A stretch of 64,000 bases of DNA from Linnemannia elongata. Lineage: Eukaryota; Mortierellomycota; Mortierellomycetes; Mortierellales; Mortierellaceae. The notes beneath the pieces were generated by a model, which saw only the letters and a list, made by a program, of their open reading frames with translations, made no database searches and was not told the origin of the DNA. The position numbers were made by a program, and so were the translations under genes. Shown piece after piece: positions 46,848 through 58,305 of this stretch (positions are counted from its first letter, which is position 1; each line of letters begins with the position of its first letter). Location: contig JAXBDG010000007.1 of assembly GCA_036320915.1 (NCBI GenBank), positions 992,001 through 1,056,000 of the forward strand, read 5' to 3'.

Positions 46848-49800
46848 TTATTTTCGCCAATGCTGAGTCCACCCATGGATGGCCTCTGCAATTTGAGGGA
46901 TCATGGCACTGACACTCTCGTTGATCAGGTTCTGGAAGAACTTGATGGCCTCGTCGTCCGTCAAATTCAGCTGGAAACGCTCCTCAACCTAAAAGATAGA
47001 GAAATTATACCGATCGAGAGTAAGGGCGACCAAAATTAGTAAAATAGTAAAACGTAGGCACTAGGTACAAAGAGCTTTTTTTTGATAGCTCGATTGATTG
47101 AGAGGGGAGGGTAATGACGGGAGAAAAGCATAGAACACGAATAGGAGAGGAGGAGCAGGGGAAATTGGGCTAAAGGGGGGGCGATTGGGTGCCTATGGAT
47201 GGACGGTGTGTCGCCAAACTGCAAATCAATCTTCATCACGTTTGTCACGTCCCTACAGCAAAAAAAAAAAAAAATACAACACCGAAAATGTTACACGGGT
47301 CCTCGCTCCTTACCTTCCAAACGGCCTTGTCAGGCTCGGCCTTGATGTCTGGAATGTTGGCATCTACCATCAGACCAAACAGGTTCAGGATCAGGTTTGC
47401 CGACTTGCGAAGGATATTGTACGCTGTTACACAGTAAGACTTAAAACTCTGGTAATGAACCGAGTTAAACCCTCCCATGGCATCGACCATCTCTTTGGTA
47501 ATCTTCATTGGTGCAGGAAAGGGTTTAGGGTCTCGACCAAGAATAAATCCGAAGTCAACATGGAAAATGTTTCCTACAGAAACAATAGGAGAAAGAAAGA
47601 AGGGGTTTGATATGAGTAATTGCTCCAGATGCAACATAAATCCAAGGGTCCAAAATTGTAAAAATACAAACAAGAGCGAGTGGGTGCAAGAAAAAGGGTC
47701 GAGACGGGAGAGAGAGCAAGCTTTACCATTGGGCGACATGAGCAAATTGTCCAAGTGTCGATCTCCAACTCCAAGAAGGTACATGATCACGCTATATCCA
47801 GCTATTACAATGCAGGAGTTCACAAGGCAAGAGACAGACAAAAAATAGAGTTAGTTCCTTGAGATATACAACAATGGGTTTTGGAGTAATCTATATGTAC
47901 AAATTCTCCATATCACACATACCACAACTCTTAACATAGTTATCCATGACTTCTGGTCGGACTCCAAACGTCTCTACGCTCCGTTCATCCAAATGATACT
48001 TTCTCCAGTACATCAATAAACTGCCGTTGTTCTCATTCAACACGTTGGCGAGTGACATAGACTGAACAAACTGAACCATGCCGTGGTCTGCTCCTGTCGC
48101 CAGAACCTTGTAAGGCATCAGTTTTAGATCCAAGTTTTCTTTTCTGAGCAGGTCGTCCATCAAGGTGATAAGTTGAATCACAAGCTGGTCCTGACGCAGA
48201 TCGTCTCCCGACTTGAAAATGGCCTGATAGAGACTTCCATCCGTGCAGGAGAACGTGAGGTGAAGAGGAAGCAGGTTACTCTTAAAGATACCCGTCCGCT
48301 CTATTTATGGAAGAATCTCAGCAATAAAGATTAGACGTCAGACAACATGGCGAAAAAGTTAGATCCTTGAAACAACAACATAGCGTGTATGCGTACCTGG
48401 CACGATTCCTGTCACTTCAATCCGTGGGTCCAGAGGTAATGCAAGCGGCTTGAAAGTCGCCAATCCATTCTTCGGATCAGAGATGTACTCTCGCAGTTTC
48501 TCGATCTGGAGCAGTGAAAGAGCAATGTCGGCGGTTAGAACAGTAGTCAGAAAGGCGAGTGCGATGATTGAAAAATAGTAAGAACTAGCCACTAACCTTC
48601 TTGGGGCGTGACTCGCGCATTTGCTTCACACTCTTGGCCAAGTTGGCAAGGGTCTCGATAAGCTCTCCTTGTCTCCTCAAACTCTCTCTCCGTTGGATTC
48701 CCGATGCAGTCATCGCCGACATGTACTGATACGACACTTTACCGTACATCTTTTTGACAGCGACATCCTCATACTCGATCATCAAATACCTATCCAATCC
48801 ATATATCGAATTGCTGTTAGGTTAGCTATTAACAGAGAGTACCAGGGTGAACCATACGCGTGCAGTGGCGACTAGGACGTACCAGTGGAAATAATTGCCA
48901 AGAATAGGGTTCTTCACAGCCCGCTCGATCAAAAACGCCACCAAATTAGACTCGCCAAAGTTGCTGTCGATGTGCTCAAACTTGAGACCTTGCACAAGCT
49001 GCAGAAGGAACAGCAGCAGATCCTATTCCCATGTGGAACATAGCGTATGAGACAAACGTCTGTATCTGTGCAACCAAACATTACATCGTGCATGTGGCGG
49101 ATTCACTTACATCGTCATTGGCGCTTCTCAGCTGCGTCACTGCGTATGCCCGAACTTCCCGGTTCTCAAATGACGAGCCCAGTAACTCCAATGCATCGTC
49201 TACGTCGATATCAACCCACGCTGGGAGAAGGTCAACGGCTTGTTTAGCCTCTGCAGGGTCGCTCCATACCACCGACTTAAGGAACTTTGTAAGTGCCTAT
49301 TGGTTGTTATTGACAAGATACGGTAGTCCTGTTCAGTCGTTTGCCCAGTTCAGGGGGGGGGTTTACCTCAGGTAGTATAGCTAACCGTGTGATGCTTACC
49401 CGCTTGTCTCTTGTTAGGTAATATCTGAACTTCCATAACAGATCTTTTTCTTCTCCTGTGAGCGAGTGTGAAGGCGGGTATCGCAAGATTTGCTATTTGG
49501 CATTGGATTCAACGGAATGGCCCATTCAGTATTATAATTAAACTTAATCCTGAATATGATTTCAGCGCAGCACTGTCGTTCCAGCTTCCAGCATACTTAC
49601 AGCCAGTTCGTCGCGAATCTTTGGGTTGGGTTTCAATTGCCTATCCAGAGGACCGTTCCTGTGGCTACGAACAAGTCTCCTGTGCTTTGCCTCTACAGGG
49701 TTCTCGCGTGCAATCTCGGGGTCATCCACGATGAATATCGAACTGCCAGGCATGTTGGTATGGAAAGAAGGAATAGAATTGGAAGCGGATCCGCCGAAGC

Positions 49801-51312
49801 TGTTGAATGATCCATGAACTTTGGATTCATATTCCTACCATGTTGAGAGGGATGGGCAGTAAGTACCTATTGTCATGTTGTGATAAGTATAAAACGACCG
49901 CAGCGGATGCGGTTTCCGATATCCTACTTACATGTTCATCAAAAATGACGGGAAAGTCAAACTTTGGCAAGTCGATGTTGAGAAGCATCTTGTCCGATTG
50001 CGCCAGGAGTTTCTACAGAAAGATAAATTTAGCATTGGTTAGGCAGGTAAGGATCCGAGTTGGCACGTTTCTTGTCGTCTCGGCTTATTTGCTCCGCATG
50101 CGCCTTACTTTATGAATCTGTTCAATCTGGCGGTAGGCAAGGTTGTCAAGCCACTCAATCTTTGGGATGTCCCCACGGTCCTGTTTTTTCAAAAGCTACG
50201 CGGGTTCATTAAGAGGTAGGGAAAAAATTAGCAGTTGGCATCCGTGATTATGTAAACGCAGTTGATCGATGATCGGATGTGCGAGAGCACGTAACCAACC
50301 TTTTCAAAGCGGTCCATTTCATCCTTTTCCCCCGTTTCTGAGGGTGTCTTAGACGTGTCGTTCCCATCAGCTTCGCTTTCCGGCCACATGCGGACTTTCT
50401 GTGGACCTGTCAAAATGATACTGAAAGGATGATAAGGACAAATAATTAGAATGGTCACTTAACGATGTGGTGTTATCCAGACATAAACTTGTCATAAATG
50501 GCGGGATACATAAACTTACTTGAAAGGACCAAACAGCCTCAAGGTCGACCCTCCAATAGGCTCGACCTTTCTAGGCGATGCCGCATCCCAAACTGTGAAC
50601 GCCAATTGGGAGTTGAGAGGGAGATCCCGGTACTTGATAGGAAGGGTTATCCATTCGTTCCACCTGAGTTGAAAGTGACAGGTGTCAGAGCTCTGTTAGA
50701 TACGGTCGGGGTAACAAAAAATGAAATGAGTCTAAATTGCAATTGACAAGAGGTCAACCCCCTTACGCAAATTTGCTTGACATTGGCTTGTAGGATGTCT
50801 TCAGAACAACTGTCAATGGTTGGTCGCCTGCAAAGACTTGACATGTAACATATAGATCCGGATAGGTACTAGAGATGGCGTAAAGGTACAATGAAAGGTC
50901 CATTCCAGGAGAGTCAGCAGCTGCGCCTTTGTTAAGTGTGGGGACTGACGAAGAGTGTGGGGAAAGACTCCCGTTCCGTCTTGCTAAAAGAGGAATTACC
51001 TCCGGCGCTCTGCAGAGTACGGGACAATCGTTGCATCCAACTGAGGTCTTTTGGGTTTCCACTCCAGCGAGTTACTATGAGTATGGCAAAGAGAGTCCCT
51101 CGAGGTTAAATAAAGTCCAGGCGAGAGAGCAAGGAGACGAAAGTAGAATGACATTCTGTCAATGCGTCGTTTTGATGGTACTCATTGCCGTACATTCGCA
51201 CGCTGAGGTTCAAGTCGAGTTTTCCTGTGAGGCAGTAAGAATAGTCTTTGTAGTTTTTGCCGCTGAGATCCCTCATGGCGCTCATGTTGTCGGTGAGTTT
51301 GGTGGGTTGCAT
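46848..51312 (-). CDS. VPS34: Class III phosphatidylinositol 3-kinase Vps34
   Basis: Makes PI3P on endosomes and autophagic membranes, in complexes with Vps15 and Vps30/Atg6. Seventeen exons on the minus strand: 51312-51194, 51074-51000, 50868-50767, 50663-50520, 50420-50300, 50195-50109, 50012-49932, 49834-49601, 49492-49400, 49296-49111, 49022-48883, 48789-48597, 48505-48397, 48300-47923, 47801-47727, 47573-47314 and 46988-46848 (845 aa, all in phase). Order: C2 domain ([23 protein letters not shown]), helical PIK domain ([26 protein letters not shown]), then kinase. [12 protein letters not shown] is an expected kinase block; the catalytic loop GVGDRHLDN is near residue 701; the activation loop starts at [14 protein letters not shown]; the C-terminal helix ends in QHWRK. 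The start could also be one of two in-frame ATGs slightly downstream. The exon 2-3 junction is the least certain. Confidence 0.95.
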
Positions 51313-51698
51313 ACACAAAGCAGCAGCAGTGTGCTTCAGGTGAACACAACGACTCCCAGCCTGCCGTGACTGCTCCTTCGTTCGCTCCAGGGACACGCCA
51401 GGTGATGTTTTCTTGTCCGTCGAATTGAAGGCAATTGAGTTTCAATCAATCAAACAAGTAGGGCGCGTTGGCAAACAAGGGTAGCATAAGTGTGCCATCT
51501 TTTTGTACTCGGATAAGTGTGCCAACCGGGATAGAAGCCGCGATTTGTGTCTTCCAGTTCCCTGGATCCCCCCTTGCGCAGTCGCGACCCTTTTTTTTGA
51601 ACACGCATAAATAGTCAGCCTTGCTGCTTCATTTTTTTTCCAACTCAACGCTCTCCTCCAACACATTTTCTTTTCACACACGCTCAACCACATCCACA
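51313..51698. promoter_or_regulatory. Bidirectional promoter between VPS34 and the first DJ-1/PfpI gene
   Basis: 386 bases separate two divergent starts. A short A-rich, TATA-like patch (GCATAAATA, near 51,606) lies about 90 bases before the plus-strand ATG, and a C/T-rich leader follows. An equivalent leader is seen before the downstream paralogue. Confidence 0.5.
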
Positions 51699-52771
51699 AT
51701 GTCTCCCACAGCAGCTCCCCACGGCCCTTTCCCCAAAATTCCCAGGGGTCTGAACAAGATCAGACTTGGTGCCTTGGTCTTTGATGAGGTCGATCTTTTG
51801 GACGTATGTATTCATTCCTTTTTCATATCTTTTATGCCAGTTTGTGCACATGCATTATTCACAACATTTGTACTCTCTTGTTCTGCAATGCAAACGTAGG
51901 TCATGGGGCCCATGCGTATCTTTGGCGAGGAGTCCAACACCCTCGACATTGAGATCTGCTTTGTCTCAACCACTTTCGAGCCCGTCAGAACCTCTCAGCA
52001 GGTCACCATTACTCCCAAGTACTTGGTTAGCGACACCACCCAGAAATACGATCTCTTCTTCATCCCTGGAGGTAACAACCGCCTACCTCGAGTCGGACAG
52101 CAAGCAAACCCGTTTCCAGATGTTTGTGAACTCGGTATTAACGATTTTTTGTTGCTTTGCGATACCTAGGCAGGGGAAACCTCGACTACGTTAACCACGA
52201 CGATGTCATGGCCTTTGTGAAGACCCACATTGAGCAGTCTACCTGGACCATGACTGTATGCACTGGTGCTGGCCTCCTTGCCAAGACTGGTCTTGTCGAC
52301 GGTTACAACGTCACGTAAGAGGCTGCTTTCAATGTTATTATTGTAACTAATCAAGGTATCCGCTGCTACAATGCTGCTCAGAACTAACAATCATATATCT
52401 TTTCTTTTTTGAATACGTAGCACCAACAAGCAGATGTTCGAGTGGCCCATGAGTCAGGGCCCCAACGTCAACTGGATCAAGAGAGCCCGCTGGGTCCAGG
52501 ATGGCAAATATGTCACCGCCTCGGGAGTGTCTGCCGGTAAGGATCAACTGATAGACTTGAGCGCGACGATGAGGCTAAGAGGTGGAGAATACTCACAACA
52601 TTATACCTTTTGTTGATAACTGTAGGAATTGACGCGGCGCTCTTTATCATCTCCGAGTTTACGTCGGTTGAAGTTGCAGATGCCGTAGCAACCCACATCG
52701 AGTACACCTGGCACCGTGTTGCCAGCGAGGACCCCTTTGCTGATACCCACCCATTTACCCGCTCAGGATAA
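51699..52771 (+). CDS. DJ-1/PfpI family protein, tandem copy A
   Basis: Exons: 51699-51803, 51900-52071, 52170-52314, 52421-52536 and 52626-52771 (227 aa), all in phase. DJ-1/PfpI fold, with FFIPGG before the first conserved turn. The nucleophile elbow is TVCTGAGLLAKTG, where Cys is the expected catalytic residue. GVSAGIDAALFI follows in the place of the family's GxxAGIDxAL block. Such sequences are annotated as isonitrile-hydratase-like or ThiJ/PfpI proteins; the actual substrate is unknown. Copy B, 516 bases downstream, is very similar over its length. Copy A has one additional 98-bp intron (52072-52169), splitting PGG. AATAAA at 52809-52814 follows. Confidence 0.9.
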
Positions 52772-53287
52772 ATGGACTTTCCGATCGTTTCGAGATATAT
52801 CCCAGGCAAATAAAGATCTTTTTTTTTGTTCACGATATCTCTTCCTACTTTCCTCGTCGCGTCCCTTGTTTCCTATTAAAAGTGAAAACATACAGGCGCG
52901 TTCAGGCCTAGTATTCGTAATGAGCTTAGCCCATATGTTTCTGGACTTGAAAATTTTTGATCAAATGGTTATTGAGCAAGGGTTGCCTGGGAACAGAACG
53001 ACTGAGGACTAATGAGCATGACGATTGAGTTCCTAGTCAGGGGAGCGCTTACAAATACGCACACATGGGCACCATTGGCAAGTAAGAGCATCGCTTTTAG
53101 AGTGTGTGGCGGCCTGGGGATTGGAGCAAAGAGTCGTAGGTGACTCACAGTTACCAAGCCCTTATTGCGCAGCAGTCGCGACTTTATTTCGTTCATAGTT
53201 AAATAGCGGTGCGCCCACTGCCTTTTTCTTTCATTCAACGCACACTCTAACCCAAATAAATTTTCTTCCCACGCCAACACCTCCCAA
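52772..53287. promoter_or_regulatory. Interval between the tandem DJ-1/PfpI genes
   Basis: No gene seen. Poly(A) signal AATAAA at 52809-52814 for copy A. The last 100 bases resemble the leader of copy A (GTCGCGAC, then a TTTTT-C/T stretch before the ATG), so the duplication seems to include promoter sequence. Confidence 0.5.
52809..52814 (+). terminator. Probable poly(A) signal of DJ-1/PfpI copy A
   Basis: AATAAA 38 bases after the stop codon, followed by a T-rich stretch. Confidence 0.45.
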
Positions 53288-54272
53288 ATGTCTCCCACTG
53301 TTGCTCCTCACGGCCCTCTCCCCAAGATTCCCATGGGTCTGAACAAGATCAGACTTGGTGCCTTGGTCTTTAATGGCGTCGATCTATTGGACGTGAGTGT
53401 TCATAATCTCCAGACCATTGCAGTCAATTGACACTTTTATCGACGCGTATTTTATTTACATCATGGTTCCTTCTTGTCACACAACAATAAATAGGTCATG
53501 GGTCCCATGCGCATCTTTGGCGAGGAGTCCAACACCCTCGACATCGAGATCTGCTTTGTCGCAACCACTCTTGAGCCTGTCAAGTCCACGCAGCAGGTCA
53601 CCATCACCCCCAAGTTCTTGGTCAGCGACATCAACCAAAAGTATGACCTCTTCTTCATCCCTGGTGGCATTGGAACCCGCAGCTACGTTAACAGCGAGGA
53701 GCTCATGGGCTATGTCAAGACCCATGTGGAGCAGTCTACCTGGACCATGACTGTATGCACTGGTGCTGGAGTTCTTGCCAAGACTGGCCTTCTCGACGGT
53801 TACAACATGACGTAAGGGCCTACTTCGCGTGCTATGGTTGATTAAAAGTGGCACCCATCGTGCGACACGATCCTGAACTAACAGCCAATTATTATTTGTT
53901 TTTGTAAATGCGCAGTACCAACAAGCAGGTCTTCGAATGGCCTATGACTCAGGGCCCCAACGTGAACTGGATCAAGAGGGCCCGTTGGGTTCAGGATGGA
54001 AAATACGTCTCTTCTTCGGGAGTTTCTGCTGGTAAGAAGCAAGATGATAGAGACAGACGCTTCACTGGACAGAAAGTGGAGAGAAGAAGAGCTCACCCAA
54101 CTCTATTCTTTTTTGGTGGTGTACTTTAGGAATTGACGCGGCGCTCTTTATCCTGGCCGAGCTGACGACGACCGAAAATGCCGAGGCTGTCGCCACTCAC
54201 ATTGAGTATACCTGGCACCGAGTTGCCAGCGAGGACCCCTTTGCCGATTCCTACCCCTTCACTCGCTCGTAG
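53288..54272 (+). CDS. DJ-1/PfpI family protein, tandem copy B
   Basis: Exons: 53288-53392, 53495-53811, 53916-54031 and 54130-54272 (226 aa). Exon 1 (105 bp) and the third exon (116 bp, matching exon 4 of copy A) have the same lengths as in copy A. The second exon is the uninterrupted equivalent of exons 2 and 3 of copy A. The nucleophile elbow TVCTGAGVLAKTG, the FFIPGG turn and GVSAGIDAALFI are all kept, so both copies look catalytically competent. Differences are scattered substitutions, for example NGVDLLD for DEVDLLD near the N-terminus. AATAAA at 54307-54312 is the likely poly(A) signal. Confidence 0.9.
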
Positions 54273-54306
54273 TGGGCATGACATTTGATCGCCTCGATAC
54301 CCTTCA

Positions 54307-54312
54307 AATAAA
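54307..54312 (+). terminator. Probable poly(A) signal of DJ-1/PfpI copy B
   Basis: AATAAA 35 bases after the stop codon, almost the same spacing as in copy A. Confidence 0.45.
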
Positions 54313-54433
54313 AAGAAGCTCCAGACCATCTGCTATTTGCAAAGTGAAAGTGAAAAGGAAGCAGTCACTGCCGCACATAAGAACACTATTGTAACTCCAA
54401 CGAATTCTCCTGTTTCCGTTCCCATAACACGAC

Positions 54434-56745
54434 ATGGAAGACATTCTTCAACTACAAAACTCGACCATCAGGACTACCATCGCCGACACAACAAGGGCGC
54501 AATGGCATGGCTATCCTGACTTTGCGCCCATGCTGGAGGGACTGCCCAATCCTGGAGATGTACCTCCAACACCGCCATTGTATTCGTTCTTGGACCTGAT
54601 CAGCCTCGCGAGTGAGGCAAACGACGAAGCATCCGACAAAGCATTTCTTCAACTGCAGTCCTATTGTGTCGGTGCAGACCCAGCCTTGTTTGCTCAGGTT
54701 CTGGCTCGGTTTACTCTAGAGGCTGGAGAATCATATCCATCGCTGTCATCAACAGCCAAGACGACGGGTTGGCTAGAGTGGGTTATCAACTACAAACCAG
54801 GGCTCTTGCGGAAAGGTGAAATGGCAAGGCGACTATGGACAACAGCAAAGCAGAGAGGTGAAGACATCGACAAGTAAGAAAGCACACAATCTTAATATGA
54901 ATGATTTTGGACGTATATGTCGCGTAAGAGGTGCTAAGCATGCTCTTCTTTCTTCCTACAATTATATAGGATGGCAATTCATTGGATTGTGGCCGTCTTG
55001 GCAAAGAAACAGGAGCTTGCAGCAGATAATTCGCGGCGGAGGAAACAGGAAGAGAGTATAGGCAACAACACACAGAGCTGGAATATGGTCCAGTACCAGA
55101 GCCACCACGATACATTATACATGCTTCACTGCGGACCATTAGCTCAGCAAGGCTTGCCACTATGGGATAGTGAGTCCGTCTTGAATGCGCTCGTGAAGTT
55201 GCGGGACGGGACTGAGTACGGAGCGTTTGAGAACCAGGCACTTTTGTTGACAAATTCTCTCGAGCGGATATTCACATGGCTTGAGTCCACCGACTCGGAC
55301 GATTCTATCGAAGAGCTGAAGTCTCGGGGTAAGGAAGGGGTGGTTTGAGACAATATGGCGGGTATTGCTATCCAAATTACTAACTGCTGATACTTCCCAT
55401 CACCACCTACCATTAGCGGCGACATATAGCAAGACTCCCGAGATCATGTTGTTTGCCATGGATACGATTTTGAAGTACCTGGACGGCCGCTGGATCAAGG
55501 AGGACAGCAAAGGCGAGACGCGGTCGAAGGCTCTGACGATATCGTTGACTGACATCAACCGTGACCGACAACCCATTCATTACAAATCAACAGGCCTTGC
55601 GGGATCATTCAGTTTTCAGGATGGAAGTTACATCAACCGCGGAAAGTCTTTGAGGGGGAAAGAGGAGGTGAAAGCTCAAGGCCGGGGTCAATCATTGCGC
55701 GAATTTGAGATAGCTGACCTTGTGGCACGATGCATGCATGGACATGACTCGGCCATTATTGAGCACTTGATGAGAAGATTTGTATTACATCTTGGAATGA
55801 GAGTCGACACCGCTATGGTGAGTGCCACATCGGCTGCTATGAAGCATGCCGCACAACAACGGTAATTATACGCGACAGTACAACAGGGTGTTTTTTTTGG
55901 TGCCGCGTTTCGAACTAAAGAAGATAGGGGCAGGACTCTAACGTGACCTTCTTGTTCGGACGTACAGGGACAAAATCTTATTGCGACTGATGACGGAAAC
56001 CCCGGCGTATAGACGGATCATCGTATCGGCAATGGAGCAAGGTTAGGCCTACTCTGTCAAGATTTTTGTTTGCTATGCATGTGTTTCCTGAACGTGAGCT
56101 TTAGTTCTCGTGCGCGTGTTTTTAACCCTTTTATCAACTGTTCTTGCTTGTTTGCTCATATATTTTACTTTGGGTAGACCGACGGTCGGCATCGATATGT
56201 CTGCCGGTGATTCAAGGGATGCTGCGCTGTATGATTGCTCATTGGAATGCCTGCAAGAGTACATCATCAAAGGCGTATCCAAAGGAGCTGGACGAGACCA
56301 CTTGGCTTGCCCAGCTTGCTGAGCAGGTAATCGCGCACACGCATATGCAACGTGTTTAATAATCATACTCTCCCTCCACGCGAAAATATGGTGTAAAACG
56401 ATTTCGTTTTCAAATTGTTCACACGAGACGACTGCATTCTCTATCGAATTGATGGATGGAACCTGACACTTCCCTCCCCTTTTTTAGACGGGACTCATCC
56501 CAGACCCTATCAACCAGGCAGCGGTCCTGTTCCCACTGATCGATTCCAAGGATGTCGGGTCCGTGCTGGAGCAATGCTACTATGTGCTCCTTGTTCGAAA
56601 TGCAGAGTCCCTGCAGACCCAACAGCAACAGCTTGTTCAACAAAACCCCGTAGACAACCAAGGGCCTGAAATCTCGTTGATTCGTCGACTGATTTTCAAG
56701 CACGCCACTCGGACGTTCCATTTGATGCCTTTGTTCACAGTATAG
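54434..56745 (+). CDS. Unrecognised helical protein, 574 aa
   Basis: Exons: 54434-54873, 54970-55328, 55417-55861, 55968-56041, 56178-56326 and 56488-56745. All junctions are GT-AG and in phase, which supports a real gene. The ATG follows CGAC only 161 bases after copy B of the DJ-1 pair. The predicted protein is almost wholly alpha-helical, with Leu-rich amphipathic segments (FLDLISLASEANDEAS, WIVAVLAKKQELAADN, LIRRLIFKHATRTFHLM). It has no signal peptide, membrane helix or recognisable catalytic motif. It looks like a helical-repeat scaffold subunit of a larger complex. I do not recognise the family. Confidence 0.78.
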
Positions 56746-58305
56746 ACCATGCCACGAGGACATAAAATAGCAGGAGCAAGCTCCTGCTCTGGTACCAGAA
56801 TAAACCATGTCCTACCTTCCACAGCTGAGCTCAATTGATGCAAAGGAGTAGCCGTGTATGTGTGCGTATGCAGTGAGTGTGAAGTAAGCTGCATGATAAG
56901 GCTGAAAGGAGGAGAGGAGTTGACTGAAAAAGGAACTCCAAAAGATATGTTGACTTTTTCTATTTTTTTTCTTCCTCTTGCTCACTTGCTTTCTTTACTT
57001 CTCTCCCTGTACTTTATTTTTTTTTGCATGTGTCTTGTCACCCTCATCGCTACTACCTCCTGTTCCCTCCTTCTCTGAATTTGCCACCATTTCCTCCGTC
57101 GAACTCCACCTTCCACTTGCTCCTTCATTCGTACTCTACTCATCGCCCACCATCGGCAGAAGCATCATCAAACCAAGGTGGGTGCGCAACTTTAAAAATA
57201 TACACATTGTGCTCAGCTCACCTCTGCAATGCTCACCCTTTGGATACCCTTCGGTCATTCTCCGATCGGCTTCAAGGAGGACCAAACAAGAGACTGCATG
57301 CAACGCATGCCATGCCGGAGATTATGCGGTCTTTGTGAGGAGAGAGGCTGAAACGGGGAAAAGACAAAGCGAGCAAGGATGTGCTGTTTGTTTGATGGTA
57401 CTCAGGCTCGGACAAGCAAACTCAGGACTAACAGAAGAAACAAAAATGAAGACCAAGAGCAAAGACAAGAGCAGAAAAATAAGATAACGTCAGTGATGGA
57501 GCATTGGCTGGAGAGAAGGAGGGATGGTCGCCCAGCCAAAGAGGGGGCAGAAAGCAAAGGTCAATTGTTCATTCGGTGTCATCGTATTGCTCGAGAACCA
57601 CGCGCCTCAAACCTCAATGTTGGGCCTGCCTGCAACCTGGGTGCTCTGACATTTCAATAGGGAGAACAATGGACCTGCTGCTTTACCCCCTATTGTGTCG
57701 CAATATCCCGTGCCGCTGTCTCTTCTCCCTTCCCTCTTTTCCTCGCTTTTCATGTCCGCTCATCTCTTCGTCTGTCCGGCCTTCACAGCCTCTTCGAAGT
57801 CGACTGTCTGTGAACAATGATTTCATTTTTCTTCAGCCATCTTGCTCAGATCCTTCAACAGAAGTCTCAGGAGGAGGTGCGACTCGTTCCAAAGAGGTTT
57901 CTAGCTAAAGCGATCTATCGGGATCAGGGGACAAAGGAACAATGCCTTGGACGTGAAAAAAGGAAGCCAAGGAAGGCCAAAATAAGTCAAGCGCGAAGCT
58001 ATGATCAGTGGCGTCATCGAGCAATAGCACCCGATCTGTGGCTCCGGAAGGCCTGATCCAGCGCCAGGGTCATGACTATCTCGGCTGCTCATCGCTATCC
58101 GATAGATACTTGCTCATGACTATGTATCTTCCATCAACTCACCAATGTTCCTGCCTGTCCCTGAATGTGTGCTCCCCTCACTCCTCCGTACCTAGACCTA
58201 TCCCGTCCCGCTATCATTGGAACATTCGGCATCTTTCGAATCGCCTTGACGCATAGTATACCCAGGACACCACCACCTTCATATCCATTTCGCGGGCTCT
58301 TCACT
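56746..58305. promoter_or_regulatory. Interval before the RasGAP-like gene
   Basis: No gene seen. AATAAA at 56799-56804 and a perfect 9-bp inverted repeat (56769-56788) fall in the 3' flank of the preceding gene. 56,950-57,120 and 57,690-57,790 are C/T-rich. No in-frame ATG is found upstream of 58306 in the open frame that begins near 58,165. Confidence 0.45.
56769..56788. promoter_or_regulatory. Perfect inverted repeat in a 3' UTR
   Basis: AGCAGGAGC, two bases, then GCTCCTGCT: nine-base perfect arms with a two-base spacer. It begins 23 bases after the stop of the 574-aa gene and about ten bases before AATAAA. In RNA the loop would have to open slightly, but a stable stem is possible. The function is unknown. 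Confidence 0.6.

Noticed and set aside
47036..47313. Possible extra exon inside the last VPS34 intron
   Set aside because: Joining exon 16 directly to exon 17 gives the family's continuous sequence; the extra piece meets a stop in the required frame.
54434..56745. Similarity of the 574-aa protein to NELF-C/D
   Set aside because: Length and helical content are alike, but residue matches at the C-terminus are too few to claim without a profile search.
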